Assembly (NCBI RefSeq): GCF_900215315.1
Contig: NZ_OBEB01000010.1
Coordinates: 62,001-126,000, forward strand
Length of the DNA: 64,000 nt
DNA from: Arsukibacterium tuosuense
GTDB taxonomy: Bacteria > Pseudomonadota > Gammaproteobacteria > Enterobacterales > Alteromonadaceae
Reading direction: 5' to 3'
The first letter of the stretch is position 1. Every line of letters starts with the position of its first letter. The notes beneath the pieces are model-generated. The model did not search any database. It was not told where the DNA came from and saw only the letters and a list, made by a program, of their open reading frames with translations. Made by a program: the position numbers and the translations under genes. Below, in pieces: positions 25,081 to 33,045 of the stretch.

Positions 25081-26141
25081 TGAACGCGCGCCGCTTCGGT
25101 TATCAGGATACGCCCGGCTTCGGCTACCAGGATAAAATACTGCTATTGCAGCACGGTAGCAGTGAGTTGCTGGCACTGGCGCAGCGCCGCGGGGCGACGT
25201 TAAGCAAACTGCTTACCGGCACCAGCATATTCGAGCAGGACCTACATAAACCGCATGGCAGGCTACACCATGCCGACTGGCTTAAATTACTGCACAACTG
25301 TCAGCAGCAGCTGAACAGCCCGGAGCTGGCCTTTTTGCTCGGCAGCGCCCTGTTAAACAGCCGTTATATTTCACTGTGTCAATGTCTGCAGGCATCTGCA
25401 AACCTGCGCCAGGCGCTGGCTCAGCTATGGTATTTCCGACATCAGTTGTTTCCTGCGGTTTATGCCACTGTGTATCTGCTGCCACAACAGCAAGCTATTA
25501 CCATCGAGTTGCAGCCCGCTGTGGGTCTGGCTAACCAGCAACCGTTTGTTATGACGGTGCTGTGTTCATTACTACTGAATCTACTCAAGCAACAGCTCGG
25601 CACCACCGAAGGTATTAATGTGCAATTGCAATCAGGGTGCAGCGCTAAACAGTTGCAGGCTCAGCTGCATTGGGATTGTGCAGTTAACTTCAACCAACCC
25701 TGCGATAGCATCAGTATTCCGCTGTCATTGTGGCAACAACCTTTCAGCGACGCTGATCCAGAGCATTTCAGAGCCGCCCGCCGCAGTTGTCTGCAGCTGA
25801 ACCGGGTGCTGCCCCGCCAACGCGGTTTGCTGGAACAGGTCTGTCGTTTGCAACAACGGGCTTTGCCGGAACTGTTAAGTCATGAACAAGTAGCAGACGT
25901 GCTGGGGCTTTCCGCTAGCAGCCTGAAACGCCAGCTAAGTCAGCATCACACCAACTTTGTCCGGCTGCTGGATCAGGTCCGGCGCGACCAGGCCCGCCGC
26001 CTGTTGCAACAGGGTCACTATTCCAATCGCCAGCTGGCACAACAACTCGGTTATTCCGATGAACATAATTTTCGCCGGGCTTTTAAACGCTGGACTGGCT
26101 TAATCCCTACTGATTTTAAAGGCTTATTTAATTTCAATTAA
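25080..26141 (+). CDS. AraC-family transcription regulator (OruR-type)
   Basis: The 353-aa regulator has an N-terminal Arabinose_bd-type domain (about 25-215; GATLSKLLTGTSIFEQD, then LAFLLGSALL) and a C-terminal double helix-turn-helix (about 255-350; EQVADVLGLSASSLKRQL, RQLAQQLGYSDEHNFRRAFKRW). This class includes OruR, ArgR and Rv1395-like activators that sense small ligands. Its start overlaps the GGDEF gene stop by one base, so the membrane GGDEF protein and the regulator are coupled. An odd short repeat, FGYQD-x3-FGYQD, occurs at the N-terminus. Likely targets are the divergent phytase operon or the phosphoesterase downstream; this is inference. Confidence 0.9.
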   Translation: MNARRFGYQDTPGFGYQDKILLLQHGSSELLALAQRRGATLSKLLTGTSIFEQDLHKPHGRLHHADWLKLLHNCQQQLNSPELAFLLGSALLNSRYISLCQCLQASANLRQALAQLWYFRHQLFPAVYATVYLLPQQQAITIELQPAVGLANQQPFVMTVLCSLLLNLLKQQLGTTEGINVQLQSGCSAKQLQAQLHWDCAVNFNQPCDSISIPLSLWQQPFSDADPEHFRAARRSCLQLNRVLPRQRGLLEQVCRLQQRALPELLSHEQVADVLGLSASSLKRQLSQHHTNFVRLLDQVRRDQARRLLQQGHYSNRQLAQQLGYSDEHNFRRAFKRWTGLIPTDFKGLFNFN

Positions 26142-26164
26142 CCGTCATTTTTTAAAGGATCTTT

Positions 26165-27118
26165 ATGAAACCTGTTAAAACCTGCAGCTGGAAACAACTG
26201 CATCTGCTACTGCTAAGCACAATTTTGGCCGCTACACTCGGCGCTTGCTCGGTGGCAGAACCTGCAGCAGAGGCCAGCCCAAGCAGCAACACAACCAGCA
26301 GTACAACCAGCAACGCGCCCAGCAAAAAAGTACTAAGCTTCGCCGTACTGGGTGACGCCGAGCCCAAACCCGAGCCGCAATTTCCCAATGTCGCCTCGGC
26401 AGTGGCTGACGTTAATCAGTTAAGCGGGCCTTTACAGCTCGATTTTGTGGTGGGGGTCGGTGATATTGCGCATAAAGGTACCTTAGTGCAGTACGATAAT
26501 GTTACGCCGGTGCTGCAACAGCTGACGCTGCCGTTTTACCCTATCATGGGCAATGAAGAGCACGGCAGCACGGTAGCGCGTTTTCTGGAGTATGCTAATA
26601 AGTGGAATCAGGGCAAAATCAGCATTAACGATCCGAGCTATGTGCTGGAGTTTGATAGTGTTGCACTGGTATTGGCTTCGCCGGATCATGGCCGCGATTT
26701 TAACGACAGCGGTATCAACTGGATGCAGCAGCAAATCAGCCAGCTGTATCCCAAGCCGGTATTACTGGTGGTGCATGGCGCCCAGGCAGGTGTCTATCCT
26801 GAAAACGCCGAAAAAGGTATTCATCACCCCGGCTTTAGCGAGGTAATTGCTCAGCCCAACCTGGCCGCAGTAATTTCCGGAGACTTACATATGGATATGG
26901 ACCGGGTCGAGCACTCAAAGCAACTGGGCAAAGTGCATTATCTGCATATACCGGCGCTGGAACGGACTAAAATTCCGGATGAAACCCAGCACACTGCGAT
27001 GTTCCGGGTGTTCAACATCGACAGCAACGGCCTGGTGCAGGTTGATACTTATCAAACAGGTGTTAGCAAACCACTGGCGCGGCATGCCTATCAGTTCAGC
27101 TTAAGTGGTAATCAATAG
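26165..27118 (+). CDS. calcineurin-like metallophosphoesterase lipoprotein
   Basis: The 317-aa product begins with a lipoprotein signal (cleavage before Cys in ATLGACS, about residue 28), followed by a low-complexity Ser/Thr/Asn linker (~36-54). A metallophosphoesterase-like domain follows: FAVLGDAEPK, GVGDIAHKG, IMGNEEHG, VVHGAQ and SGDLHMDMD correspond in order to the GD-x, GD-x-x, GN[HE], H and GHxH blocks of the family, with GDLH in place of GHxH. It should be a periplasmic, membrane-anchored phosphatase or phosphodiesterase. AAGGA precedes the ATG. It is 23 bp after the AraC gene, so probably co-transcribed with it; this fits the phosphate theme of the region. Confidence 0.8.
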   Translation: MKPVKTCSWKQLHLLLLSTILAATLGACSVAEPAAEASPSSNTTSSTTSNAPSKKVLSFAVLGDAEPKPEPQFPNVASAVADVNQLSGPLQLDFVVGVGDIAHKGTLVQYDNVTPVLQQLTLPFYPIMGNEEHGSTVARFLEYANKWNQGKISINDPSYVLEFDSVALVLASPDHGRDFNDSGINWMQQQISQLYPKPVLLVVHGAQAGVYPENAEKGIHHPGFSEVIAQPNLAAVISGDLHMDMDRVEHSKQLGKVHYLHIPALERTKIPDETQHTAMFRVFNIDSNGLVQVDTYQTGVSKPLARHAYQFSLSGNQ

Positions 27119-27138
27119 CTATTTCAGCCTTGAAATTG

Positions 27139-28053
27139 TTACGGCACCAGCCAATATTGCAGTTGCTGTGTCTGTAAAAACGCTTCAGCATCCCTGCCTT
27201 GTAATAAGGCAGTGGTGGCCAGCATACCGGCCAGCAGACAGTTTGGTGCTGCCACCGTCACTGAGCGTGGCGCGTCAGTAACAGGCCAGCCGGTTTTCGG
27301 GTTAACAATATGGCTGTAACGCACGCCATCTTTGAATAAAAAGCGCCGGCTGTCACCACTGGTAGCCAGCGCACCGTTACTTAATCCGACTGCCGATATT
27401 GCCTGATCTGCCAGCGCCGGATTTTCAATACCAATCCGCCATAAGCTGCCATCCTCGCGGGGCCGGCTGCAACACATATCGCCGCCAAAATTAACCACCA
27501 CGCTGGGTATTGCAGTGTCAGAAAACTGCTGGCTGAGTAATTGCATTACTTTATCTACCGCATATTCCTTGGCAATGCCGCCGAGGTCCAGCTCCATCCC
27601 GGCCGGCAACCACAGCCGGTTAGCTTCTCGTTTTACTTTGTGCCAGCCAATTAAGGGCAGCAGAGTATCAAGCTGTTGCTGGCTGGCAATATTAGCCGAG
27701 CCATCAAACTGCCAGGCGCGGCGTAAAATGCCACTGCTGATATCAAATAAGCCATCACTTAACTGATAACAGCTGTCAGCAAAGGCTAACAGCTGCATGG
27801 TTTCTGCATCCAGCGTCTGCCAGCTGCCGGCCTTGCGGTTTAACCGGCTTAATACACTGTCACTGCGATAGCGACTGTACTTTTGCTCAATGCGTTCCGC
27901 TTCAGTTGCCGCAAGCAAGGTTAACTGCCGGGCCAGCTGCAAATCCTGCTGTTCAAGCAGAATTTCGCACGGGCTGGCCATCGCCCGAAACTGGCCGACA
28001 ACACAATGGCGCCCTGCATTGACAGTGATGTCAGGCATTACGCCTCTGTCCAT
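27139..28053 (-). CDS. apbE: FAD:protein FMN transferase ApbE
   Basis: The 304-aa protein has the ApbE signature: MASPCEILLE near residue 25, KYSRYRSDSVLSRLN, DISSGILRRAW, LDLGGIAKEYAVDKV, VNFGGDM and SHIVNPKTGWPV. ApbE transfers FMN from FAD to Ser or Thr in a D-x-x-[ST]-G-A-[ST] target motif, normally in the periplasm. No clear signal peptide is seen, so it may act in the cytoplasm or use a start not recognised here. GGGAG five bases before ATG supports the start at 28053. It is the last gene of the TlpA-DUF4266-DUF3570-ApbE operon. The DUF3570 protein encoded just upstream carries a matching motif and is its likely substrate. Confidence 0.92.
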   Translation of the reverse strand: MDRGVMPDITVNAGRHCVVGQFRAMASPCEILLEQQDLQLARQLTLLAATEAERIEQKYSRYRSDSVLSRLNRKAGSWQTLDAETMQLLAFADSCYQLSDGLFDISSGILRRAWQFDGSANIASQQQLDTLLPLIGWHKVKREANRLWLPAGMELDLGGIAKEYAVDKVMQLLSQQFSDTAIPSVVVNFGGDMCCSRPREDGSLWRIGIENPALADQAISAVGLSNGALATSGDSRRFLFKDGVRYSHIVNPKTGWPVTDAPRSVTVAAPNCLLAGMLATTALLQGRDAEAFLQTQQLQYWLVP

Positions 28054-28097
28054 TACGACTCCCTCTTAACATGACGCCTGCACATTACCAGTGCTGA

Positions 28098-29393
28098 TCA
28101 GAAAGAATAACTCAGTTGTGCCATTACTGCGGTCACTTTTTCATACAGCTCAACCTCGGCCAGTACACCCGGGGCCGTTATCCCGTCATTTTCCGGCGTC
28201 TGCTGATACAGTGCTATCCGAAATGACAGCTCGTTGCCTTGCGCCAACTTAGTGCCAAATTTAGCCCCCACGGTATAGGTATTCATTTTACCAATCCGGT
28301 AATCGGCACTGACATACTGCGGCAATGGCTCTGCCTGCAACATAAATGGCTGATAAAACTCTGCCGCACTTTGCTGATAGTAGCGGAACTGTGGCTCGAC
28401 ATACCAGCTGTCGCCCATTGGCAAGCGCCATTTCACATCAGCAGTATGCGATGTCAGTTCCCAGTCATCCCACATATAGCGGTATGACGCATCCAGGTAG
28501 CTGCCACGCACATGCAGTTTATTCTGCCAGTATAAGCTGTGCTTAGTGCGTTGGTCCGGCCGGTTTTCGTAAAGGTTTTGTTGTACTTCACCATTGGCAT
28601 TTACCACACTGACCAACTTAAAGGGGTCGGTCATATAGCCATCGGCCATACTGAGTGAGTAGTTAAACTGCATTAACCAGTCACGGTTAATTACCTGGGT
28701 CAGCCCAAACAAAACATCAAGCGTATCTTTGGTGTCATCGGCCCGATCCCGTGTCGTGTCAAAAGCCGCCTGATAGCTGTTGTCATCAGCAAAATCGGGG
28801 CGCAGCAACATAGGTGCAAATGGCGCGGCAATACCACCTTCAGGCGAAATGGTATCGTGACTGTAGCCCAGGCCTAACGATACTGTGGTGTTTTTCTGGT
28901 TAAAATCCCGCGCCAGAGAACCATTCAGTCCCATCGATAAGTAGTCATACTCTTTTGACAAATGGCCACCGCCGCTAACCCGCCAGTTCGGTGCCAGCGA
29001 TTGCTCCCAGCTCGCATCCAGTTGCACCCGGGTATCATGAAAGGTGTCATCAAGGGGTATGACGCCCGGTGCGACGTCATAGCTACCGCGGCCCGATGGC
29101 CGGGTAAAACTTTGCACGTAAGGCTGTGCCACAGCACCGGTGGCCGATGCACCGGTCAGTGCATCCACTACCAGCCCCAGATTCAGAAACTTGTCATCAC
29201 CAAAGTCACCGCGTGCCGTCAGAATAGCTTCGCCGGCGCTAACCCGGTCAGTTTCGTTGTACAGTAAAATGGCACTGTTAAACTGCCAGTCATCCAACAC
29301 GGTACCGGCCTGAGCCTGTTGTCCCAGCAAGGCGCAGCTGGCTGCAGCCAGCGCTGCGCTGATGTTTGCCAGCTGTTTTAATTGCATCCGCAA
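28098..29393 (-). CDS. DUF3570 predicted outer-membrane beta-barrel with FMN-transfer motif
   Basis: The 431-aa protein has a signal peptide (about 1-29, ending GQQAQA) and many alternating amphipathic strands ending in aromatic Phe (AQLSYSF), typical of an outer-membrane barrel. It matches the DUF3570 family as I remember it. Residues 77-83 read D-A-L-T-G-A-S, which fits the ApbE acceptor pattern D-x-x-[ST]-G-A-[ST], with S83 as the predicted FMN-bearing residue. It overlaps the DUF4266 gene by 16 bp and is 44 bp from apbE. A flavinylated barrel could carry electrons at the outer membrane; this is inference, and the family has no proven role known to me. Confidence 0.8.
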   Translation of the reverse strand: MRMQLKQLANISAALAAASCALLGQQAQAGTVLDDWQFNSAILLYNETDRVSAGEAILTARGDFGDDKFLNLGLVVDALTGASATGAVAQPYVQSFTRPSGRGSYDVAPGVIPLDDTFHDTRVQLDASWEQSLAPNWRVSGGGHLSKEYDYLSMGLNGSLARDFNQKNTTVSLGLGYSHDTISPEGGIAAPFAPMLLRPDFADDNSYQAAFDTTRDRADDTKDTLDVLFGLTQVINRDWLMQFNYSLSMADGYMTDPFKLVSVVNANGEVQQNLYENRPDQRTKHSLYWQNKLHVRGSYLDASYRYMWDDWELTSHTADVKWRLPMGDSWYVEPQFRYYQQSAAEFYQPFMLQAEPLPQYVSADYRIGKMNTYTVGAKFGTKLAQGNELSFRIALYQQTPENDGITAPGVLAEVELYEKVTAVMAQLSYSF

Positions 29394-29608
29394 CCTCCAC
29401 CGGCAAAGCTGCGACCACCGCTACTACCTTCTTTACTGAAGTAAATATGGTCGTCCAACCGGTTATCCAGTGGGGCACTGTTCAGCGCCATCTCGTCTTT
29501 TGCCAGCACGTCGCGCTCCCATGGCTTAACCCCCAGGCTGCTGCAGGCGCTCAGCTGGCTAAGCAGCACGCTGATAACGCCGGCACTCAGTATTTTTTTC
29601 AGTTTCAT
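29378..29608 (-). CDS. DUF4266 small lipoprotein with Cys-Gly-Cys tail
   Basis: The 76-aa product has a lipoprotein signal (LSQLSAC, Cys at about residue 22), then a conserved stretch (WERDVLAKDEMALNS, DHIYFSKEGSSGG) and a striking C-terminus GGGCGCN. This is the DUF4266 family pattern, seen next to DUF3570 genes in many genomes from memory. The two closely spaced Cys near the end could bind a metal or be redox partners of the TlpA-like thioredoxin encoded 5 bp upstream. It is short and easily missed. The function is unknown. Confidence 0.85.
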   Translation of the reverse strand: MKLKKILSAGVISVLLSQLSACSSLGVKPWERDVLAKDEMALNSAPLDNRLDDHIYFSKEGSSGGRSFAGGGCGCN

Positions 29609-29613
29609 TCTGC

Positions 29614-30096
29614 TTACTCCTCAGCCAGTAACTGGCGAATTTTTGCTTCATAGTCGGCGATATCGGCTTGTTTAAAACCAATATGGCGATAACGGATCTG
29701 GCCTTTTTTGTCGATCAGAAAACTGCTGGGCATACCCTTTAACTGGTATTGCTCTGCCATCGCGCCAGCGCGGTCATACAGCACAGCAAACTGAGCCGGC
29801 ACCTGCTGTAAAAAGCGGTTTGCTTCATTGCGCTCGCTGTCTTCGTTTACCGCCAGCACCAGCAAGCCAGCAGCGGCGTGTTGTTGCTGCATAGTGTTTA
29901 ACCAGGGAAAAGACTTGCGACAGGGTACGCACCAGGACGCCCAGAAATCGACCAGTACCACTTTACCTCTGAGCTGCTGCATGCTGCTAACCGGGCTGCC
30001 TTCTAAATCACTGAGCTCGGTTGCAGCAACCCTGCCAGCCAGCAAACTACTCAGCAAACACCCGACCAGTAACACCCTAATAATCCGACACTGCAT
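29614..30096 (-). CDS. TlpA-like periplasmic thioredoxin
   Basis: The 160-aa protein has a signal peptide (~1-25) and a thioredoxin fold of the TlpA/ResA class, with the active site WASWCVPCRKSFPWL and cis-Pro in GMPSSFLID. Such proteins reduce or isomerise disulphides, or deliver thiols to cofactor proteins, in the periplasm. It is the first gene of the four-gene operon leading to apbE. GGAGG lies 6 bases upstream of ATG, and the operon promoter with a CTTAAG-type box lies at 30121-30153. The Cys-Gly-Cys tail of the next gene product is a plausible partner. Confidence 0.9.
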   Translation of the reverse strand: MQCRIIRVLLVGCLLSSLLAGRVAATELSDLEGSPVSSMQQLRGKVVLVDFWASWCVPCRKSFPWLNTMQQQHAAAGLLVLAVNEDSERNEANRFLQQVPAQFAVLYDRAGAMAEQYQLKGMPSSFLIDKKGQIRYRHIGFKQADIADYEAKIRQLLAEE

Positions 30097-30120
30097 AAAA
30101 CCTCCGATATAGTGGTGTTC

Positions 30121-30153
30121 AAGCTAACCGGGATTGCTTAAGTAAACCTTAAG
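30121..30153 (-). promoter_or_regulatory. CTTAAG-N5-CTTAAG box plus -10, promoter of TlpA-ApbE operon
   Basis: On the minus strand CTTAAG repeats with 11-bp period (30153-30137). Exactly 10 bp later comes TAGCTT (30126-30121) as -10. The TlpA start at 30096 follows after about 24 bp. Box spacing and -10 placement are identical in four other promoters of this block. The form matches PmrA/QseB-type boxes. Confidence 0.65.
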
Positions 30154-30158
30154 CGCCC

Positions 30159-32120
30159 TTAGGGTTGGTCTGCTAAATGATATTGTTGCTGGCGGTACAG
30201 ATAAGAGGGCAACAGTACCTGGGCCAATGTCCGTTTGACCTGCTGAGCGGTTGGCGCCTGCTCCGACAGCACCAGCTGTTTCTGCAGCAGGTTATAACGT
30301 GCGCTGACCGCCGGCTGACCGGGTCGCAAAATCGTCAGCTGTTGCTGCTCCATCAGGGCAAAGTACTGATCAAATTGCATTAAGGCGCGGCCCGGGCTGC
30401 TATCATCTTTGCTGAAATCGCGTCCGGTTAATGGAGTCTGGCCACTGATCCCCATCAACGATAACAAGGTTGGCGCCAGGTCAATCTGGCTGGCGACCGG
30501 CTTAATGTGCCTGGGCATCAGATCAGCACCTAAGATCAGTGCGGGGATATGAAACTTCTCTACCGGCACCAGATTGCTGCCATACACCCGGTTGTCGTGA
30601 TCGGCCACAATCAGAAACAGGGTATCCTGCCAGTAAGGTTGTTGCCTGGCATGGGCGATAAACTGACCCAGCGCATAATCGGCGTATTTAACGGCGTTAT
30701 TTACTGTTTGTTTCGGCTGTTCATGCAGGCTGATACGGCCATCCGGAAACTCAAAAGGCGTATGGTTTGACGAAGTAAATACCAGACTGAAAAAGGGCAG
30801 CTGCTGCTGGTGCATATCAGCCAGATGACGGGCTGTAGCAGTAAATAAGTCTTCATCACTGGCACCCCAGCTGCCAACAAATACCGGGGCAGGCATTTGT
30901 GCCAGATCAATCACCTGCTTGATGCCATTGCCGGTAAAAAAACTGCGCATATTGTCAAAGTGCGCTTCACCGCCATAAATAAAGCTGGTGTGATAGCCGC
31001 GCTGCGCCAGCGTGCTGCCCAGGGTGTAAAAATTCTGCTGCGCTAAAGACAACTTAACCACGCTTTGTGCCGGTGTTGGCATAAAGCCCGAGACCACCGC
31101 TTCAATACCGCGCACTGAGCGGGTGCCGGTGGCATACATTTGCTCAAACCACCAGCCACTGCTTTTTAGCTGTTCCAGTTCCGGCGTTACCGCCACCCCG
31201 CCCAGCGATTCAACAAAAGTTGCACCCAGACTTTCCTGCAAAATAATCACCAGGTTCAGCGGTTTACTGCGGGTTACACTGGCCTGGCGATAGTTTAAGG
31301 TCGGTAGCGTTTTATTTAAGAAACTCAGTTGTTTCAGCCAGGGCCAATCCAGGGCCAGGGCCAGCATCTCGTCATCAGGCAGCGTACCGTATATTTCACT
31401 GGAGCGCGCTTCATGTCGCAGGCTATATAATGCGTACAACACGGAGTATGGCGAGCTTATAATCAGTGAGTTTACTAATGCATCGCTGGTTATCGCAAAC
31501 AACGCCGGATTGGCCGGCCGATGTTCGGTGGAAGATCGGATAGCGGCAAATACCAGCAATAAAATAACAGGCCAGCTGCACCAGAATGTTCTGGTTGCAT
31601 AAGGCTGGACGACAGCCGTAACCTTGCTGAATAAACGGTGCAACAGCCACAGCAACAATAAGGTGATGGCGATGCCACCGAGCAACATCGCCCGATAGCC
31701 CTGCCACAGCGTACTGAAAACCTCTTTAGGGTACTTTAAATATTCAATGTACAGCCGGTTCGGCCGGATGTCATATTGCAGAATAAACTGCGGGGTCGAT
31801 ACTTCAATAAAAATAACCAGACAAAGACCAAGCAATACCCAGCCATGGCTGAAGTAACGCCACAGAGTAAAACTGGCTTGATGGGCCAACAGTGGCGCCA
31901 GCAACAACGGCAGACTTAACCATAAGCCGGCCAGGATCAGATCAGCTCTTATTCCCTGCAGCAGCATGGTAGCGATATCGCCGGCAGCAACGACTCTGTC
32001 GTATTGCCAGATAAATAACCCTGCCCGACTGGCTGACAATAACAGCAGCATCACCAGCAGCATCACCACATAGTGCAGATAGGGCCCGAAAAATCTAAGC
32101 AAACGACGGTTTAATGGCAT
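30159..32120 (-). CDS. LTA synthase/OpgB-family phosphatidyl headgroup transferase
   Basis: The 653-aa protein belongs to the LTA synthase/MdoB branch of the alkaline phosphatase superfamily. Five membrane helices occupy about residues 12-215, followed by an extracytoplasmic catalytic domain (~285-590). Seen: the metal-binding VIILQESLGA, the nucleophile Thr in YATGTRSVRGIE, and VADHDNRVYG. These enzymes move a polar headgroup from a phospholipid to an acceptor and leave diacylglycerol in the membrane. The acceptor (periplasmic glucan, LPS or other) cannot be told. It is transcribed alone from a CTTAAG-type promoter (32151-32183). The dgkA gene in the same putative regulon would recycle its diacylglycerol product. 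Confidence 0.85.
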   Translation of the reverse strand: MPLNRRLLRFFGPYLHYVVMLLVMLLLLSASRAGLFIWQYDRVVAAGDIATMLLQGIRADLILAGLWLSLPLLLAPLLAHQASFTLWRYFSHGWVLLGLCLVIFIEVSTPQFILQYDIRPNRLYIEYLKYPKEVFSTLWQGYRAMLLGGIAITLLLLWLLHRLFSKVTAVVQPYATRTFWCSWPVILLLVFAAIRSSTEHRPANPALFAITSDALVNSLIISSPYSVLYALYSLRHEARSSEIYGTLPDDEMLALALDWPWLKQLSFLNKTLPTLNYRQASVTRSKPLNLVIILQESLGATFVESLGGVAVTPELEQLKSSGWWFEQMYATGTRSVRGIEAVVSGFMPTPAQSVVKLSLAQQNFYTLGSTLAQRGYHTSFIYGGEAHFDNMRSFFTGNGIKQVIDLAQMPAPVFVGSWGASDEDLFTATARHLADMHQQQLPFFSLVFTSSNHTPFEFPDGRISLHEQPKQTVNNAVKYADYALGQFIAHARQQPYWQDTLFLIVADHDNRVYGSNLVPVEKFHIPALILGADLMPRHIKPVASQIDLAPTLLSLMGISGQTPLTGRDFSKDDSSPGRALMQFDQYFALMEQQQLTILRPGQPAVSARYNLLQKQLVLSEQAPTAQQVKRTLAQVLLPSYLYRQQQYHLADQP

Positions 32121-32150
32121 GCAATAACATCCAACAGCTATTTGAATTGG

Positions 32151-32183
32151 ATGCTAGTGGTTAAAGCTTAAGCAATACTTAAG
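32151..32183 (-). promoter_or_regulatory. CTTAAG-N5-CTTAAG box plus -10, promoter of LTA-synthase-like gene
   Basis: CTTAAG at 32183-32178 and 32172-32167 (minus strand) is separated by 5 bp. TAGCAT (32156-32151) follows after exactly 10 bp. The start codon at 32120 is about 30 bp further on. A TTAAAG half-like sequence adjoins the inner repeat. Confidence 0.65.
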
Positions 32184-32212
32184 TACAAAAACGGCCTCTG
32201 CCGCCCGCCTTC

Positions 32213-32911
32213 CTAAGCAACTACGCCAAAAATACTGCCTACCGCTGCAGTTAGCGCCATTGCCAGCGCGCCCCAAAAAGTGACCCTTACAGCGCCCTTT
32301 ATTACGGGTGCCCCACCTGCCCGCGCTGCCAGGGCGCCTAGTAGTGCGAGAAAGCATAGCGATAGCAGAGAAACAGCGTGAATCAGATATTGCCCGGGCA
32401 CTGCCCAGGCAACCAGTAGTGGCAAAGCAGCACCAATGGTAAAGGTGGACGCAGATGACAGTGCTGCCTGAACAGGCCGGGCAGTGCCATTTGCTGAAAT
32501 ACCTATCTCGTCTCTGGCATGAGCACCCAGTGCATCGTGGGCCATCAGCTGTTCGGCAACTGTGCGCGCCAGAGCAGGCTCAACACCTCTCTTTTCATAA
32601 ATTTCCGCCAGCTCATTTTTTTCAAATTGTGGGTTTTCTAACAGTGAAATTCTTTCAAGTTCAAGATCAGCATATTCAGTATCCGCCTGCGAACTGACCG
32701 ACACATACTCCCCCGCCGCCATAGACATAGCGCCGGCGACCAGACCTGCAACCCCTGCTAACATTATGCTGGCATGCGTTGTACTGGCAGCGGCCACGCC
32801 AATAATTAAGCTGGCGGTAGAGACGATACCGTCGTTAGCGCCCAGCACTGCCGCACGCAACCAGCCAACCCGATGCGAGCGGTGATCTTCAATGTGGCTC
32901 ATACACTTCAT
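32213..32911 (-). CDS. VIT1/CCC1 family iron/manganese transporter
   Basis: The 232-aa membrane protein is a member of the VIT1/CCC1 family, which moves Fe2+ or Mn2+ out of the cytosol. Seen: TM1 motif AAVLGANDGIVSTASLIIGV, AMSMAAGEYVSVSSQAD in TM2, the Glu-rich cytoplasmic metal-binding region (~80-140), and C-terminal helices. The start could be ATG at 32911 or the in-frame ATG at 32902. It shares a 134-bp divergent gap with the HME-RND operon. The CTTAAG box there is spaced for the plus strand, so control of this gene by the same regulator is uncertain. Confidence 0.9.
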   Translation of the reverse strand: MKCMSHIEDHRSHRVGWLRAAVLGANDGIVSTASLIIGVAAASTTHASIMLAGVAGLVAGAMSMAAGEYVSVSSQADTEYADLELERISLLENPQFEKNELAEIYEKRGVEPALARTVAEQLMAHDALGAHARDEIGISANGTARPVQAALSSASTFTIGAALPLLVAWAVPGQYLIHAVSLLSLCFLALLGALAARAGGAPVIKGAVRVTFWGALAMALTAAVGSIFGVVA

Positions 32912-32972
32912 GCCCTTTGTTTGCCTGATATTGCTTCGAGAATTAACTCTGGCAGCTAAACTTTACTGTTAC

Positions 32973-33005
32973 CTTAAGAAAAGCTTAAGCTTTTTACAAT
33001 AACAT
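32973..33005 (+). promoter_or_regulatory. CTTAAG-N5-CTTAAG box plus -10, promoter of HME-RND operon
   Basis: CTTAAG at 32973-32978 and 32984-32989 is followed by exactly 10 bp and then TAACAT (33000-33005), the best -10 of the five related promoters. The start codon at 33046 lies 40 bp further on, with AGGGGA as ribosome site. Confidence 0.7.
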
Positions 33006-33045
33006 CCTGTACATCATGATTAATGATTAACCAGGGGACTTATTT

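Noticed and set aside
32957..32989. CTTAAG box also driving the VIT1/CCC1 gene on the minus strand
   Set aside because: On that strand no -10-like hexamer occurs at the 10-bp distance seen in the other five promoters, so I did not call it.
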